The notes below the pieces were generated by a model. That model saw only the letters and a program-made list of their open reading frames with translations, was not told the DNA's origin and did not search any database. A program made the translations under genes and the position numbers. Below are positions 1 to 6,300 of a DNA stretch of 10,170 bases, piece by piece. Source of the stretch: JAVXAG01 sp036660615 (GTDB lineage Bacteria > Bacillota > Clostridia > Peptostreptococcales > Anaerovoracaceae); NCBI GenBank assembly GCA_036660615.1, contig JAVXAG010000069.1:1-10170 (forward strand), in the 5' to 3' direction. The number at the start of each line of letters is the position of its first letter. Positions within the stretch are counted from its first letter, which is position 1.

Positions 1-18
1 GATTTCTGGCAATATGTG

Positions 19-55
19 GGTAAAAGTCGCTTGCGGCCTTTTACCTTCCTTTTTT
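19..55 (+). terminator. Putative intrinsic terminator at the left edge
   Basis: GGTAAAAG (19-26) pairs with CTTTTACC (38-45), with extra GC pairs possible inside, and the stem is followed by TTCCTTTTTT on the plus strand. The minus-strand side has no T-run. It would suit a plus-strand gene ending left of the window, which is an inference because that gene is not visible. Confidence 0.45.
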
Positions 56-91
56 ACATATTGTGGGATTTGTTGTCCGTTTTCGTTTTTT

Positions 92-117
92 TGTTGTCAA
101 AAAGACAACATTTTTTT
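92..117 (+). terminator. Intrinsic terminator, plus strand
   Basis: TGTTGTC (92-98) and GACAACA (104-110) form a perfect 7-bp stem with a five-A loop, followed directly by seven T (111-117). This is a classic though GC-modest terminator reading rightward. GACAACATTTTT recurs at 126-137 without its partner arm, so a partial duplication is possible. Together with the hairpin at 19-55 it would form a tandem terminator for an unseen plus-strand gene on the left, convergent with metG. Confidence 0.5.
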
Positions 118-177
118 CACTTTATGACAACATTTTTCTGCGGACGGACAAATCCTTCCTATCAAAATTTAGATGTT

Positions 178-247
178 GGCAAAAGCTGGCAGTGGCCTTG
201 CCCCAAAGCCACTGATTGCAAGGCTTATGCCATTTGGGGCTTTTGCC
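178..247. other. Self-complementary block with competing stems
   Basis: The block is bounded by GGCAAAAGC (178-186) and its exact complement GCTTTTGCC (239-247). Inside are three more perfect pairs: AGTGGC (191-196) with GCCACT (208-213), GCCTTGC (195-201) with GCAAGGC (218-224), and GCCCCAAA (200-207) with TTTGGGGC (233-240). These overlap, so they cannot all form together. A further GGCAAAA at 259-265 can compete for 241-247. It lies in the metG 3' flank. I recognise no RNA family; it could be a degenerate repeat element or a structured transcript end. Confidence 0.4.
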
Positions 248-261
248 TTCCGATTTATGGC

Positions 262-295
262 AAAAAACAACATAGGGCAGACTGCTGTCTGCCCT
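262..295 (-). terminator. Candidate metG terminator
   Basis: AGGGCAGAC (274-282) and GTCTGCCCT (287-295) form a perfect 9-bp GC-rich stem with a 4-nt loop. Read on the minus strand it is followed after a few bases by six T (262-267). It lies about 145 bases past the metG stop with no gene between. The offset of the T-run makes it less than ideal, but it is the strongest stem downstream of metG. Confidence 0.5.
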
Positions 296-354
296 AAAAG
301 TCAAAATTATTGTGCTCAATTTTTAAAGCTCAATCCAGTCTTATCGAACTCAGT

Positions 355-411
355 CCAGTCGCTCCGAATCCATCCAGTCGCTCCGAATCCAATCCATCCA
401 GTCGCTCCGAA
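355..411. repeat. Three short tandem repeats after metG
   Basis: CCAGTCGCTCCGAA occurs exactly three times, at 355-368, 374-387 and 398-411, with start-to-start spacings of 19 and 24 bases. Degenerate relatives flank them (CCAGTCTTATCGAA near 334-347 and a CAGTCCTATCGCTCC stretch from 422). The array lies immediately beyond the metG stop codon. The unequal spacing and lack of longer spacers argue against a CRISPR. Function unknown. Confidence 0.8.
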
Positions 412-438
412 CTCAATCAATCAGTCCTATCGCTCCAC

Positions 439-2370
439 CTAGTTTACAACATTGCCATCTTCTGCTTTGGTTCCAACGATTTCAAGTCTTTCGCCGTTTT
501 CTGCAAATAGTAACATTCCTTTTGACTCTAGGCCTCTCAAGTTTCTAGGTTTTAGGTTTGCTACAACGATAACTTTTTGGTTTACCATTTCTTCTGGTTT
601 GAAGTGTTCTGCGACACCAGAAATCACTTGACGAGTTTCCGTTCCCATTTTTACTTGGAAAACAAGAAGCTTGTCAGCTTTTGGATGCTTTTCAGCAGAA
701 ATAATAGTTCCTACTCTAAAATCTATTTTGTCAAAATCGTCATAAACGATTTCTGGTTTTAGTTCAAGTGGAATGTTTTCGTCCTCTGCGGCTTCCTTGC
801 CTTCATTTTGCATAGCTTCAAGTTCTTCCAACTCTTTTTCAATATCAAGTCTTGGGAAAAGCGCTGGGCCTTTCTTGACTTGTTCGCCATACATCATTTC
901 AAAAGTAAAAGCGTCTTCCCAAACCACGTCAGCATACCATAATCCCATTTGCTTTCTGATTTCAGTTGAAGTCGTGTGCATAAATGGGTGAATTAGAATC
1001 GATACGATTCTCAAAGCTTCTGCCAAATTGTGAAGAACTGTATCTAATGCTTCCTTGTTTGCTGGATCTTTTGCAAGAACCCAAGGTGCTTTTTCATCAA
1101 TATATTTATTTGCCCTTCTTACAACAACCCAAATTTCTTCAAGCGCCATATTAAATGCAAACTTGTCCATTTGAACTTCAACTTTTGAGGCAGCACCAAT
1201 AGCGATAGCCTTTAAGTCTTTGTCAAATTCGTCTTCTCCATGAGCTTCTGGAACTATTCCACCATTGTATTTTTCTATCATAGAAACCGTTCTTGAAACC
1301 AAATTTCCAAGGTCGTTTGCAAGATCATAGTTCATTCTCTTTAACATTACTTCATTAGTGAAAACTCCATCTTGTCCAAAAGTATACTCCCTTAACAAGA
1401 AATACTTTAGCGCATCAATGCCATATCTATCAATCAGTTTGACTGGATCGACTACATTTCCTTTGGACTTTGACATTTTGCCGCCTTCAAGAAGAAGCCA
1501 ACCATGGCCAAGTACCTGCTTAGGAAGTGGAATATCCAATGACATCAACATTGCTGGCCATATGATTGAGTGAAATCTCACAATTTCTTTTCCAACCAAA
1601 TGAACATTTACTGGCCAATATTTTTCGTAAAGTTCAGGTTCATCTGGGTAGCCAAGGGCAGTGATGTAGTTTGTAAGTGCATCAAGCCAAACATAAATAA
1701 CGTGTTTTTCATCTATTGGCACTGGAATACCCCAGTCAAAAGTAGATCTGGAAATGCAAAGATCATCAAGACCTTGTTTTACAAATGCAAGCATTTCATT
1801 TCTTCTCGTATCTGGTTGTAAAAATTCCGGTGTGTTTTCAAATAAGTCAATTAGTCTATCTTGGTATTTTGAAAGTTTGAAGAAATAAGCTTCCTCCTTA
1901 GCCTTCTTTACAGGTCTGCCACAGTCTGGGCAACAGCCATTTACAAGTTGACTTTCTGTCCAAAATGATTCACAAGGGGTGCAGTACATTCCCTCATATT
2001 CACCTTTGTAAATATCACCTTTGTTATATAATTCCATGAAAATTTTCTGTACTCTCTCAACGTGTCTAGGCTCTGTTGTTCTAATAAAGTCATCATATGA
2101 AATTTCCATTGTCTTCCACAAATCCTTTATCCCTGCAACTACGCCGTCAACATACTCCTGTGGAGATACGCCATTTTCGTCTGCAATTGTTTGGATTTTT
2201 TGTCCATGTTCATCTGTTCCCGTCAAAAACCTAACATCATATCCGCTAAGTCTTTTAAAGCGCGCCATTGCATCTGCCATTACTGTGCAATAGGTATGTC
2301 CTATATGAAGGTTTGAGCTTGGATAGTAAATCGGGGTTGTAATATAATATGTTCCCTTTTTCTCTGTCAT
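439..2370 (-). CDS. metG: Methionyl-tRNA synthetase with C-terminal tRNA-binding domain
   Basis: Charges tRNA-Met (initiator and elongator) with methionine in the cytoplasm. The 643-residue protein has the class I catalytic core with HIGH at residues 22-25 and KMSKS at 298-302. A zinc-knuckle insertion carries Cys130-x2-Cys133 and Cys147-x2-Cys150 (plus Cys146), the four-cysteine form. The anticodon-binding helical domain fills about 340-500. After a charged acidic linker, residues about 540-643 form an OB-fold tRNA-binding domain of the Trbp111/EMAP type. Length and architecture are as expected for Gram-positive MetG. The ATG is preceded by AAAGGAA ten bases upstream. The gene appears to be monocistronic, with its own promoter and a terminator separating it from the upstream operon. 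No truncation or missing key residue is seen. Confidence 0.97.
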   Translation of the reverse strand: MTEKKGTYYITTPIYYPSSNLHIGHTYCTVMADAMARFKRLSGYDVRFLTGTDEHGQKIQTIADENGVSPQEYVDGVVAGIKDLWKTMEISYDDFIRTTEPRHVERVQKIFMELYNKGDIYKGEYEGMYCTPCESFWTESQLVNGCCPDCGRPVKKAKEEAYFFKLSKYQDRLIDLFENTPEFLQPDTRRNEMLAFVKQGLDDLCISRSTFDWGIPVPIDEKHVIYVWLDALTNYITALGYPDEPELYEKYWPVNVHLVGKEIVRFHSIIWPAMLMSLDIPLPKQVLGHGWLLLEGGKMSKSKGNVVDPVKLIDRYGIDALKYFLLREYTFGQDGVFTNEVMLKRMNYDLANDLGNLVSRTVSMIEKYNGGIVPEAHGEDEFDKDLKAIAIGAASKVEVQMDKFAFNMALEEIWVVVRRANKYIDEKAPWVLAKDPANKEALDTVLHNLAEALRIVSILIHPFMHTTSTEIRKQMGLWYADVVWEDAFTFEMMYGEQVKKGPALFPRLDIEKELEELEAMQNEGKEAAEDENIPLELKPEIVYDDFDKIDFRVGTIISAEKHPKADKLLVFQVKMGTETRQVISGVAEHFKPEEMVNQKVIVVANLKPRNLRGLESKGMLLFAENGERLEIVGTKAEDGNVVN

Positions 2371-2392
2371 TTTTTTATCATTCCTTTCGTCT

Positions 2393-2412
2393 CTCTATCG
2401 AATGGGATAGAG
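2393..2412 (-). promoter_or_regulatory. Hairpin in the metG 5' leader
   Basis: CTCTATC (2393-2399) and GATAGAG (2406-2412) form a perfect 7-bp stem with a 6-nt loop inside the predicted leader of about 50 nt, just upstream of the metG ribosome binding site (2381-2387). It is not followed by a T-run, so it is not a terminator. It may stabilise the mRNA or affect translation; this is inference. Confidence 0.5.
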
Positions 2413-2427
2413 TAGTTGTTATCTTTT

Positions 2428-2457
2428 AGAATACCACAATTTGCAATGTTTCGTCAA
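2428..2457 (-). promoter_or_regulatory. metG promoter (extended -10)
   Basis: On the minus strand TTGACG (-35, 2452-2457) is separated by 18 bp from TATTCT (-10, 2428-2433), and the bases just before the -10 read TGG, an extended -10 TGn motif. This predicts a transcript start near 2421 and a leader of about 50 nt, too short for a T-box riboswitch. Confidence 0.7.
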
Positions 2458-2478
2458 ACAAATTTGCAACTTCTAAAT

Positions 2479-2523
2479 ATAAAACTGCGGTAACCTCCAA
2501 CTAGGGCGATTACCGCGGTTAAC
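2479..2523 (-). terminator. Terminator of the kinase/membrane-protein operon
   Basis: GCGGTAA and TTACCGC form a 7-bp stem, extended by AAC/GTT after one mismatch. On the minus strand it is followed by TTTTAT. It lies about 35 bases beyond the stop of the small membrane-protein gene and just upstream of the metG promoter, so it should insulate the two units. The T-run is short, so termination may be partial. Plus-strand T-richness (2528-2533) means it could also act in reverse. Confidence 0.6.
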
Positions 2524-2558
2524 ATCATTTTTTAATTTGTAAATAAATTACTCTATTT

Positions 2559-2810
2559 TTATAAATCTTCGTCTGTCCAATTGTCGTTTGACCATTCTTC
2601 TTCTGGCCAATCTTCATTGATAAAAATCTTTTTCATTATCTTTTCCATACCAATAACAACTGTTGTTCCTGCTATAAATCCAACACCAATAATCGCTAAT
2701 GATATTTTAGCAGCCTTTGACATTCTGTTTCTTCCTTTGTCTGCCTTGTTAGAATTTAAAACAGTTTCACTAGTTTGAGTTTCAGTTTTCTTTTGTTTAC
2801 ACTTTTTCAT
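2559..2810 (-). CDS. Small single-span membrane protein with acidic Trp-rich tail
   Basis: I do not recognise this 83-residue protein. Residues 1-35 are strongly basic and polar, 36-55 form one hydrophobic segment (ISLAIIGVGFIAGTTVVIGM), and the tail 65-83 is highly acidic with Trp at 68, 73 and 78 followed by Leu83, an exact five-residue spacing. The positive N-terminus suggests N-inside topology with the acidic tail outside, by the positive-inside rule. I chose the ATG at 2810 because GGAGG (2818-2822) sits 7 bases upstream; a GTG at 2816 is in frame but abuts the Shine-Dalgarno. That ribosome binding site overlaps the stop codon of the preceding kinase-like gene, so the two are probably co-transcribed and translationally coupled. 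Function unknown. Confidence 0.75.
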   Translation of the reverse strand: MKKCKQKKTETQTSETVLNSNKADKGRNRMSKAAKISLAIIGVGFIAGTTVVIGMEKIMKKIFINEDWPEEEWSNDNWTDEDL

Positions 2811-2821
2811 TTTCACTCCTC

Positions 2822-3448
2822 CTATAACTCTGAAGTTTTATAGCTTCTATGTTCCATATAATTGATAATAAGATTTGCCACTTCTTCCTCTGTTATATAA
2901 CTGCTGTTTATGGAAAGATTATAGTTCTTAAAATCTCCCCACTTTTGGCAAGTATGGTAATTGTAATAATTTAGTCTTGCCTTGTCATATGTAGCAACAA
3001 TTTCTTTTACCTTCTCAGGATTTTCATTGTAAACGTCAACGCAACGTTTCATTCTGTCTTCTATATCTGCGTAGATAAACACATTAGTTACACCAGGTTC
3101 ATCTCTCAAAACATAGTCAGCACAACGTCCAACAATTACGCCTTCTCCAGTCTGGCCGATTTCTCTTATTACATCGAACTGCGCCAAGAAGAGTTTTTCA
3201 TTCATTGATAATGGATCACTGTTAACTACGTCTCCAAAATTAACAATAGATGCCATGCTATACGAGAAACTACTTTTTGCTCTCAATTCGGCATTTTCAA
3301 TAAGGTCTCTTGACATGCCACTTTCTGATGCCGCTCTATCAATAATCTGTTTATCATAGAATGGCACTCCGAGTTTGTCTGCAATTATTTTGCCAATTAG
3401 CCTGCCGCCGCTTCCATATTCTCTACTAATAGTAACCAGCTTTTTCAT
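2822..3448 (-). CDS. Cytidylate kinase-like family protein
   Basis: The 208-residue protein belongs to the cytidylate-kinase-like P-loop family (Pfam Cytidylate_kin2 type). It opens with the family signature ISREYGSGGRLIG (residues 7-19), the nucleotide-binding loop region, followed by PFYDKQII. Further family marks are GEGVIVGRCADYVLRD (101-116), an arginine-bearing segment around 132-136, and the C-terminal YYNYHTCQKWGD / NYNLSINSS stretch (161-183). Members are predicted cytosolic nucleotide kinases, but the substrate of this branch is poorly defined, so it should not be equated with the essential Cmk. The start is ATG 3448: GGGGAGG (3455-3461) lies six bases upstream. An in-frame ATG at 3454 sits against that motif and is less likely. 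First gene of a two-gene operon. Confidence 0.88.
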   Translation of the reverse strand: MKKLVTISREYGSGGRLIGKIIADKLGVPFYDKQIIDRAASESGMSRDLIENAELRAKSSFSYSMASIVNFGDVVNSDPLSMNEKLFLAQFDVIREIGQTGEGVIVGRCADYVLRDEPGVTNVFIYADIEDRMKRCVDVYNENPEKVKEIVATYDKARLNYYNYHTCQKWGDFKNYNLSINSSYITEEEVANLIINYMEHRSYKTSEL

Positions 3449-3487
3449 ATGCATCCTCCCCTTTAATTCATAAGAATTGTTATCTCT

Positions 3488-3493
3488 ATTATA
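3488..3493 (-). promoter_or_regulatory. -10 box of the kinase-like operon
   Basis: A perfect TATAAT on the minus strand, about 40 bases upstream of the ATG at 3448. At the proper -35 distance only a poor TTTTAT is present, so promoter strength or dependence on an activator is uncertain. Confidence 0.5.
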
Positions 3494-3588
3494 TACTATT
3501 TTGACCACAAATAAAACATAAAGATTTTTGCTTATTTCCCCCATCATGCACATATGATTATGTTCTAATGCAAATATGTACTATATCA

Positions 3589-3924
3589 AAACTGATAATG
3601 AGAATCATTATCACTTATGGCTGTAATTTAGTGTCGATAAAAAGTAAATGTCGAATTTGCTCACAGAATCAAGAAAAATAGTGTCTCAGTGAGCAGATTT
3701 CCAGAAATAACTGGGTTTCAAGGAACTGATTGTCAAATTCCAAGCAGTCTCTGTTGCAAATACATCAATTGTCACCCATATATTGGTATATTTTGTCATA
3801 TGCCGACATAATCGTCAGTTCCTTGCAGGCGCTCAGATGAGATCTGCTCACTGGCACTTCTTTTTGATCGATTCTGTGAGCAAATCAGGAAATTATTTTT
3901 TTCCTGGAAGAAATAGCGGGTTTT
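3589..3924 (+). repeat. Dispersed structured repeat, copy 1
   Basis: A 336-bp segment that recurs in the same orientation at 9628-9984. Shared blocks include 30 identical bases at the left end (3589-3618, with the Fur-like palindrome), GGGTTTCAAGG, CCCATATATTGGTAT (3775-3789), TTTTGTCATAT (3791-3801) and 33 identical bases at 3869-3901. The only length difference from copy 2 is 21 bases in the middle. The segment folds on itself: 3655-3670 pairs perfectly with 3870-3885 (16 bp), 3687-3698 with 3842-3853 (12 bp), and 3719-3729 with 3815-3825 (11 bp). A small hairpin, CAGGAAA/TTTCCTG, closes the right end (3886-3906). No transposase and no clear target duplication are seen. Strand is given as the repeat orientation, not proven transcription. 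Confidence 0.85.
3594..3612. promoter_or_regulatory. Fur-box-like palindrome, copy 1
   Basis: GATAATGAGAATCATTATC matches the classical 19-bp Fur consensus at 18 of 19 positions, and one further flanking base on each side extends the 9-bp inverted arms around GAA. It sits about 100 bases upstream of the -10 of the kinase-like operon, at the left end of the dispersed repeat. No sigma-A -35/-10 pair is obvious next to it, so which transcript it would control is unclear. An alternative reading is a weak AT-rich hairpin. Confidence 0.6.
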
Positions 3925-3956
3925 CCCTTCCCTTCATCAGCAAAGCGCCTCTCCTT

Positions 3957-3967
3957 CCCCCCCCCCC
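3957..3967. repeat. Homopolymeric tract of 11 C
   Basis: Eleven consecutive C in an otherwise AT-rich intergenic region, within a wider pyrimidine-rich stretch. It lies 20 bases before the first MarR operator and about 43 bases upstream of the marR -35 box. Such tracts are prone to slippage. Confidence 0.95.
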
Positions 3968-3987
3968 TTCGCACTCCAAAAAAATAA

Positions 3988-4026
3988 TAGTTGTTTTTGC
4001 AACTAATTAGTTGACAATGCAACTAA
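3988..4026. promoter_or_regulatory. Twin palindromic operators for the MarR-type regulator
   Basis: Two inverted repeats of the same design: TAGTTG-N6-CAACTA at 3988-4005 and TTAGTTG-N6-CAACTAA at 4007-4026. Their centres are 20 bp apart, about two helical turns, so two dimers would bind the same DNA face. The second contains the -35 hexamer of the marR promoter. Site size, symmetry and placement fit MarR autorepression; the assignment to this regulator is inference from position. Confidence 0.8.
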
Positions 4027-4039
4027 TCGGGAGTATACT
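4011..4039 (+). promoter_or_regulatory. Promoter of the marR-ABC exporter operon
   Basis: A perfect TTGACA (4011-4016), 17-bp spacer and TATACT (4034-4039), an almost ideal sigma-A promoter with transcription starting near 4046. The -35 is inside the second palindromic operator, so repressor binding would exclude RNA polymerase. This predicts strong expression when the repressor releases. Confidence 0.88.
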
Positions 4040-4077
4040 CTTTTTCATCGCTAAAAAAAATGGAGGAAAATACAATA

Positions 4078-4554
4078 ATGGATAACTGGTTAAAATTGTT
4101 TCCTGAAGTAGACAAACTAACATTTCTTCTGCTTCACCAGAAACTTGAAAACATTGATATACCTATAAAACAAGCACCATATTTGATGTGCATTTCAAGA
4201 TTTGAGGGTTGCTCGCAGGATAAACTTGTGAAGTTTATGCGTATTGATAAAGGCTGCGTTGCCAAAACTATAAAACAGCTTGAAGATAAAGGATATGTAA
4301 AACGAAATGAAGATCCTAAGGATAAACGTGGGTACAAACTATATTTGACTGAGAAAAGTAATTCTATCGTAGAAGAATTCAAAGTCAAAGAAAGTGAAAT
4401 CAAGAAGATTGTTACCAAAGGTATGAGTGAAGAAGAAGTGGAAACTATGATTCATTTGTTATCTCGCGCAGCCGTAAACCTTTATAGCGCTGTGGATTGT
4501 CCATATCCACCCATATCATTTTGCAAAAATTTACATGAAAAAGGGGAGAATTAA
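4078..4554 (+). CDS. MarR-family transcriptional regulator
   Basis: The 158-residue protein has the winged helix-turn-helix of MarR repressors at about residues 34-92: a helix with CSQDKLVKFM, a recognition helix within IDKGCVAKTIKQLEDKGYV (57-75), and the wing with the family's DPKDKRGYKLYLTEK (79-93), including the Asp-x-Arg type pattern. Flanking helices (5-28 and 95-140) would form the dimer interface. Five Cys (38, 45, 60, 141, 149) are present, and the tail CPYPPISFCK is unusual; redox sensing is possible but unproven. Start: GGAGG at 4062-4066 lies 11 bases before ATG 4078; an in-frame ATG at 4060 overlaps that Shine-Dalgarno and would lack its own. First gene of the exporter operon, 3 bases before the next ATG, so it probably represses itself and the exporter and is released by an exported compound. 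Confidence 0.93.
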   Translation: MDNWLKLFPEVDKLTFLLLHQKLENIDIPIKQAPYLMCISRFEGCSQDKLVKFMRIDKGCVAKTIKQLEDKGYVKRNEDPKDKRGYKLYLTEKSNSIVEEFKVKESEIKKIVTKGMSEEEVETMIHLLSRAAVNLYSAVDCPYPPISFCKNLHEKGEN

Positions 4555-4557
4555 TTT

Positions 4558-6300
4558 ATGAAAAAAGTATTGAAATATTATAAACCGTATTTGGGTTTCA
4601 TATTTCTTTCTATCGTCTTGCTGTTCGGGCAAGCAATGTTAGAGCTAGAATTACCAACATACATGGCTAACATTATTAACAAAGGAATCGTTGCTGGGGA
4701 TATGTCTTACATTTACCAAACTGGTGCAATAATGCTAGGGATTGCAGGAATGCTGTGTTTGTGTGCTATTGGAGTCAGTTTCTTTGCGGCAAAAGTATCT
4801 GCAAAAGTAGGTAGAGATTTGAGGGGAGCGGTTTTCCATAAAGTAAGCGCTTTCTCACCTGCTGAGATGGAAACTTTTTCTACAGCTTCACTAATAACAC
4901 GTTCCACAAATGACGTTCAACAAGTTCAGGGTGCTACAGTTATGATTTTAAGAATGGCTTGTTTTGCCCCAGTAATGGGTATCGGTGCTTTGACAAAAGC
5001 ATTGCAATCAAGTTTGGATTTGTCTTGGACTATTGCACTTGCCCTTGGCGGAGTTATTTGCGTGCTGATTTTTATGTTCGTTTCTACTATGCCAAAATTC
5101 AAGATAGTACAAAAAATGATAGATAAAATTAACCTTGTAATTAACGAAAGACTTTCTGGAACCCTTGTTATAAGAGCTTTTAATACAGAAAAATATGAAG
5201 AGCAACGATTTGAAAGTGCCAATAGAGATTATATGAAGTTAAACTTGTTTATCAACAGAGCCATGGCATTTATGATGCCTGCAATGATGGTGATTATGAA
5301 TTTGGCTTCTGTACTTATTGTCTGGGTTGGAGCTAAATATATTGACCTTGGGACTATGATGATTGGTGATGTTCTGGCATTTATTCAATATGCTATGATT
5401 TTGATTACGTCATTCCTTGTCATTTCCATGATGTTTATTATGATTCCAAGAGCCGTTGTTTCTATGAACCGTATCGGTCAAGTCCTTGAAACTGAGGTGA
5501 CAATAAAAGAAACTGCTAACCCAATTAGTTTTCCGGCTAGCTCTGATGGAACTATTGAATTTAAAAATGTCTCTTTCAAATATCCTGATGCTGACGACTG
5601 CGTCTTGGAAAATATAAATTTTGTTGCAAAGCCAGGGCAGACTACTGCATTTATCGGTTCTACTGGTAGCGGGAAATCATCGCTGATCAACTTGATTCCT
5701 CGTTTCTTTAATGTTACTGACGGTCAAATTATCATAGATGGTGTAAATATTAATGATGTTTCACTTCATGATCTAAGGAAAAAAATCGGCTATGTGCCTC
5801 AAAAAGCATTGCTTTTCTCTGGTACAATCGGCTCAAATATTTCCTACTCCGATGAAAATATGAGTGTTGAAACAATGGAAAAAGCTACTGATGTTGCCCA
5901 AGCAATGGATTTTGTCAATCAAAAGGAAAACGGTTTTGATGACCATATCGCACAAGGCGGTGGAAACATTTCTGGTGGTCAAAAACAAAGGCTTTCTATT
6001 GCAAGAGCTTTGGCAAAAGACTCAGATATTCTAATATTCGATGACAGTTTTAGCGCTCTTGATTACACTACTGATGCAGCTCTTAGAAAATCGCTAAAAG
6101 AGAATTACAGTAATAGAACCGTTTTGATCGTAGCCCAAAGAATAAACACTATTATTGATGCTGACCAAATTGTGGTCTTAGACGAAGGTCATATTGAAGG
6201 CATCGGTACTCATAAAGAATTGCTTAAATCATGTACTGTTTACAGAGAAATAGTTTCTTCCCAATTAGATGAAGATAAACTTGAAGGGGGTGTGTGCTAA
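4558..6300 (+). CDS. ABC exporter half-transporter, degenerate-site subunit
   Basis: A type I (ABCB-like) half-transporter of 580 residues. A six-helix membrane domain occupies about 1-310 and the ATPase domain about 330-580. Walker A is GSTGSGKSS (367-375), the Q-loop Gln is 415, and the signature is canonical ISGGQ (471-475). The Walker B Asp495 is followed by Asp496 rather than the catalytic Glu, and the switch His is replaced by Gln527. This is the pattern of the degenerate partner in heterodimeric exporters such as TM287, BmrC and LmrC. It should pair with the next gene product and contribute the working signature motif to the competent ATP site. GGGGAG (4543-4548) precedes the ATG; the gene follows marR by 3 bases. 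Substrate unknown; drugs or amphipathic toxic compounds are typical of the family. Confidence 0.93.
   Translation: MKKVLKYYKPYLGFIFLSIVLLFGQAMLELELPTYMANIINKGIVAGDMSYIYQTGAIMLGIAGMLCLCAIGVSFFAAKVSAKVGRDLRGAVFHKVSAFSPAEMETFSTASLITRSTNDVQQVQGATVMILRMACFAPVMGIGALTKALQSSLDLSWTIALALGGVICVLIFMFVSTMPKFKIVQKMIDKINLVINERLSGTLVIRAFNTEKYEEQRFESANRDYMKLNLFINRAMAFMMPAMMVIMNLASVLIVWVGAKYIDLGTMMIGDVLAFIQYAMILITSFLVISMMFIMIPRAVVSMNRIGQVLETEVTIKETANPISFPASSDGTIEFKNVSFKYPDADDCVLENINFVAKPGQTTAFIGSTGSGKSSLINLIPRFFNVTDGQIIIDGVNINDVSLHDLRKKIGYVPQKALLFSGTIGSNISYSDENMSVETMEKATDVAQAMDFVNQKENGFDDHIAQGGGNISGGQKQRLSIARALAKDSDILIFDDSFSALDYTTDAALRKSLKENYSNRTVLIVAQRINTIIDADQIVVLDEGHIEGIGTHKELLKSCTVYREIVSSQLDEDKLEGGVC

Noticed and set aside
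355..430. CRISPR array from the repeated CCAGTCGCTCCGAA units
   Set aside because: Units are only 14 bases with unequal 5-10 base gaps, there are no spacer-length intervals, and no cas genes are visible.
173..442. An 89-codon plus-strand open frame overlapping the end of metG
   Set aside because: It runs through the hairpins and tandem repeats and overlaps the metG 3' end. It has no ribosome binding site and no recognised domain, so its amino-acid sequence is better explained by the repeats.
2371..2523. T-box riboswitch upstream of metG, suggested by GGTTACCGC in a hairpin
   Set aside because: The hairpin lies upstream of the metG promoter and ends the preceding operon. The metG leader is only about 50 nt, and the T-box core sequence and stem I are absent.
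3449..3553. N-terminal extension of the kinase-like protein from an upstream in-frame start
   Set aside because: The extension covers the promoter -10 and the ribosome binding site, has no family similarity, and the signature ISREYGSGG begins right after ATG 3448.
3886..3906. CAGGAAA/TTTCCTG hairpin at the right end of the repeat as an intrinsic terminator
   Set aside because: The T-run is in the loop and arm rather than after the stem, and copy 2 has a bulged version, so termination cannot be claimed.
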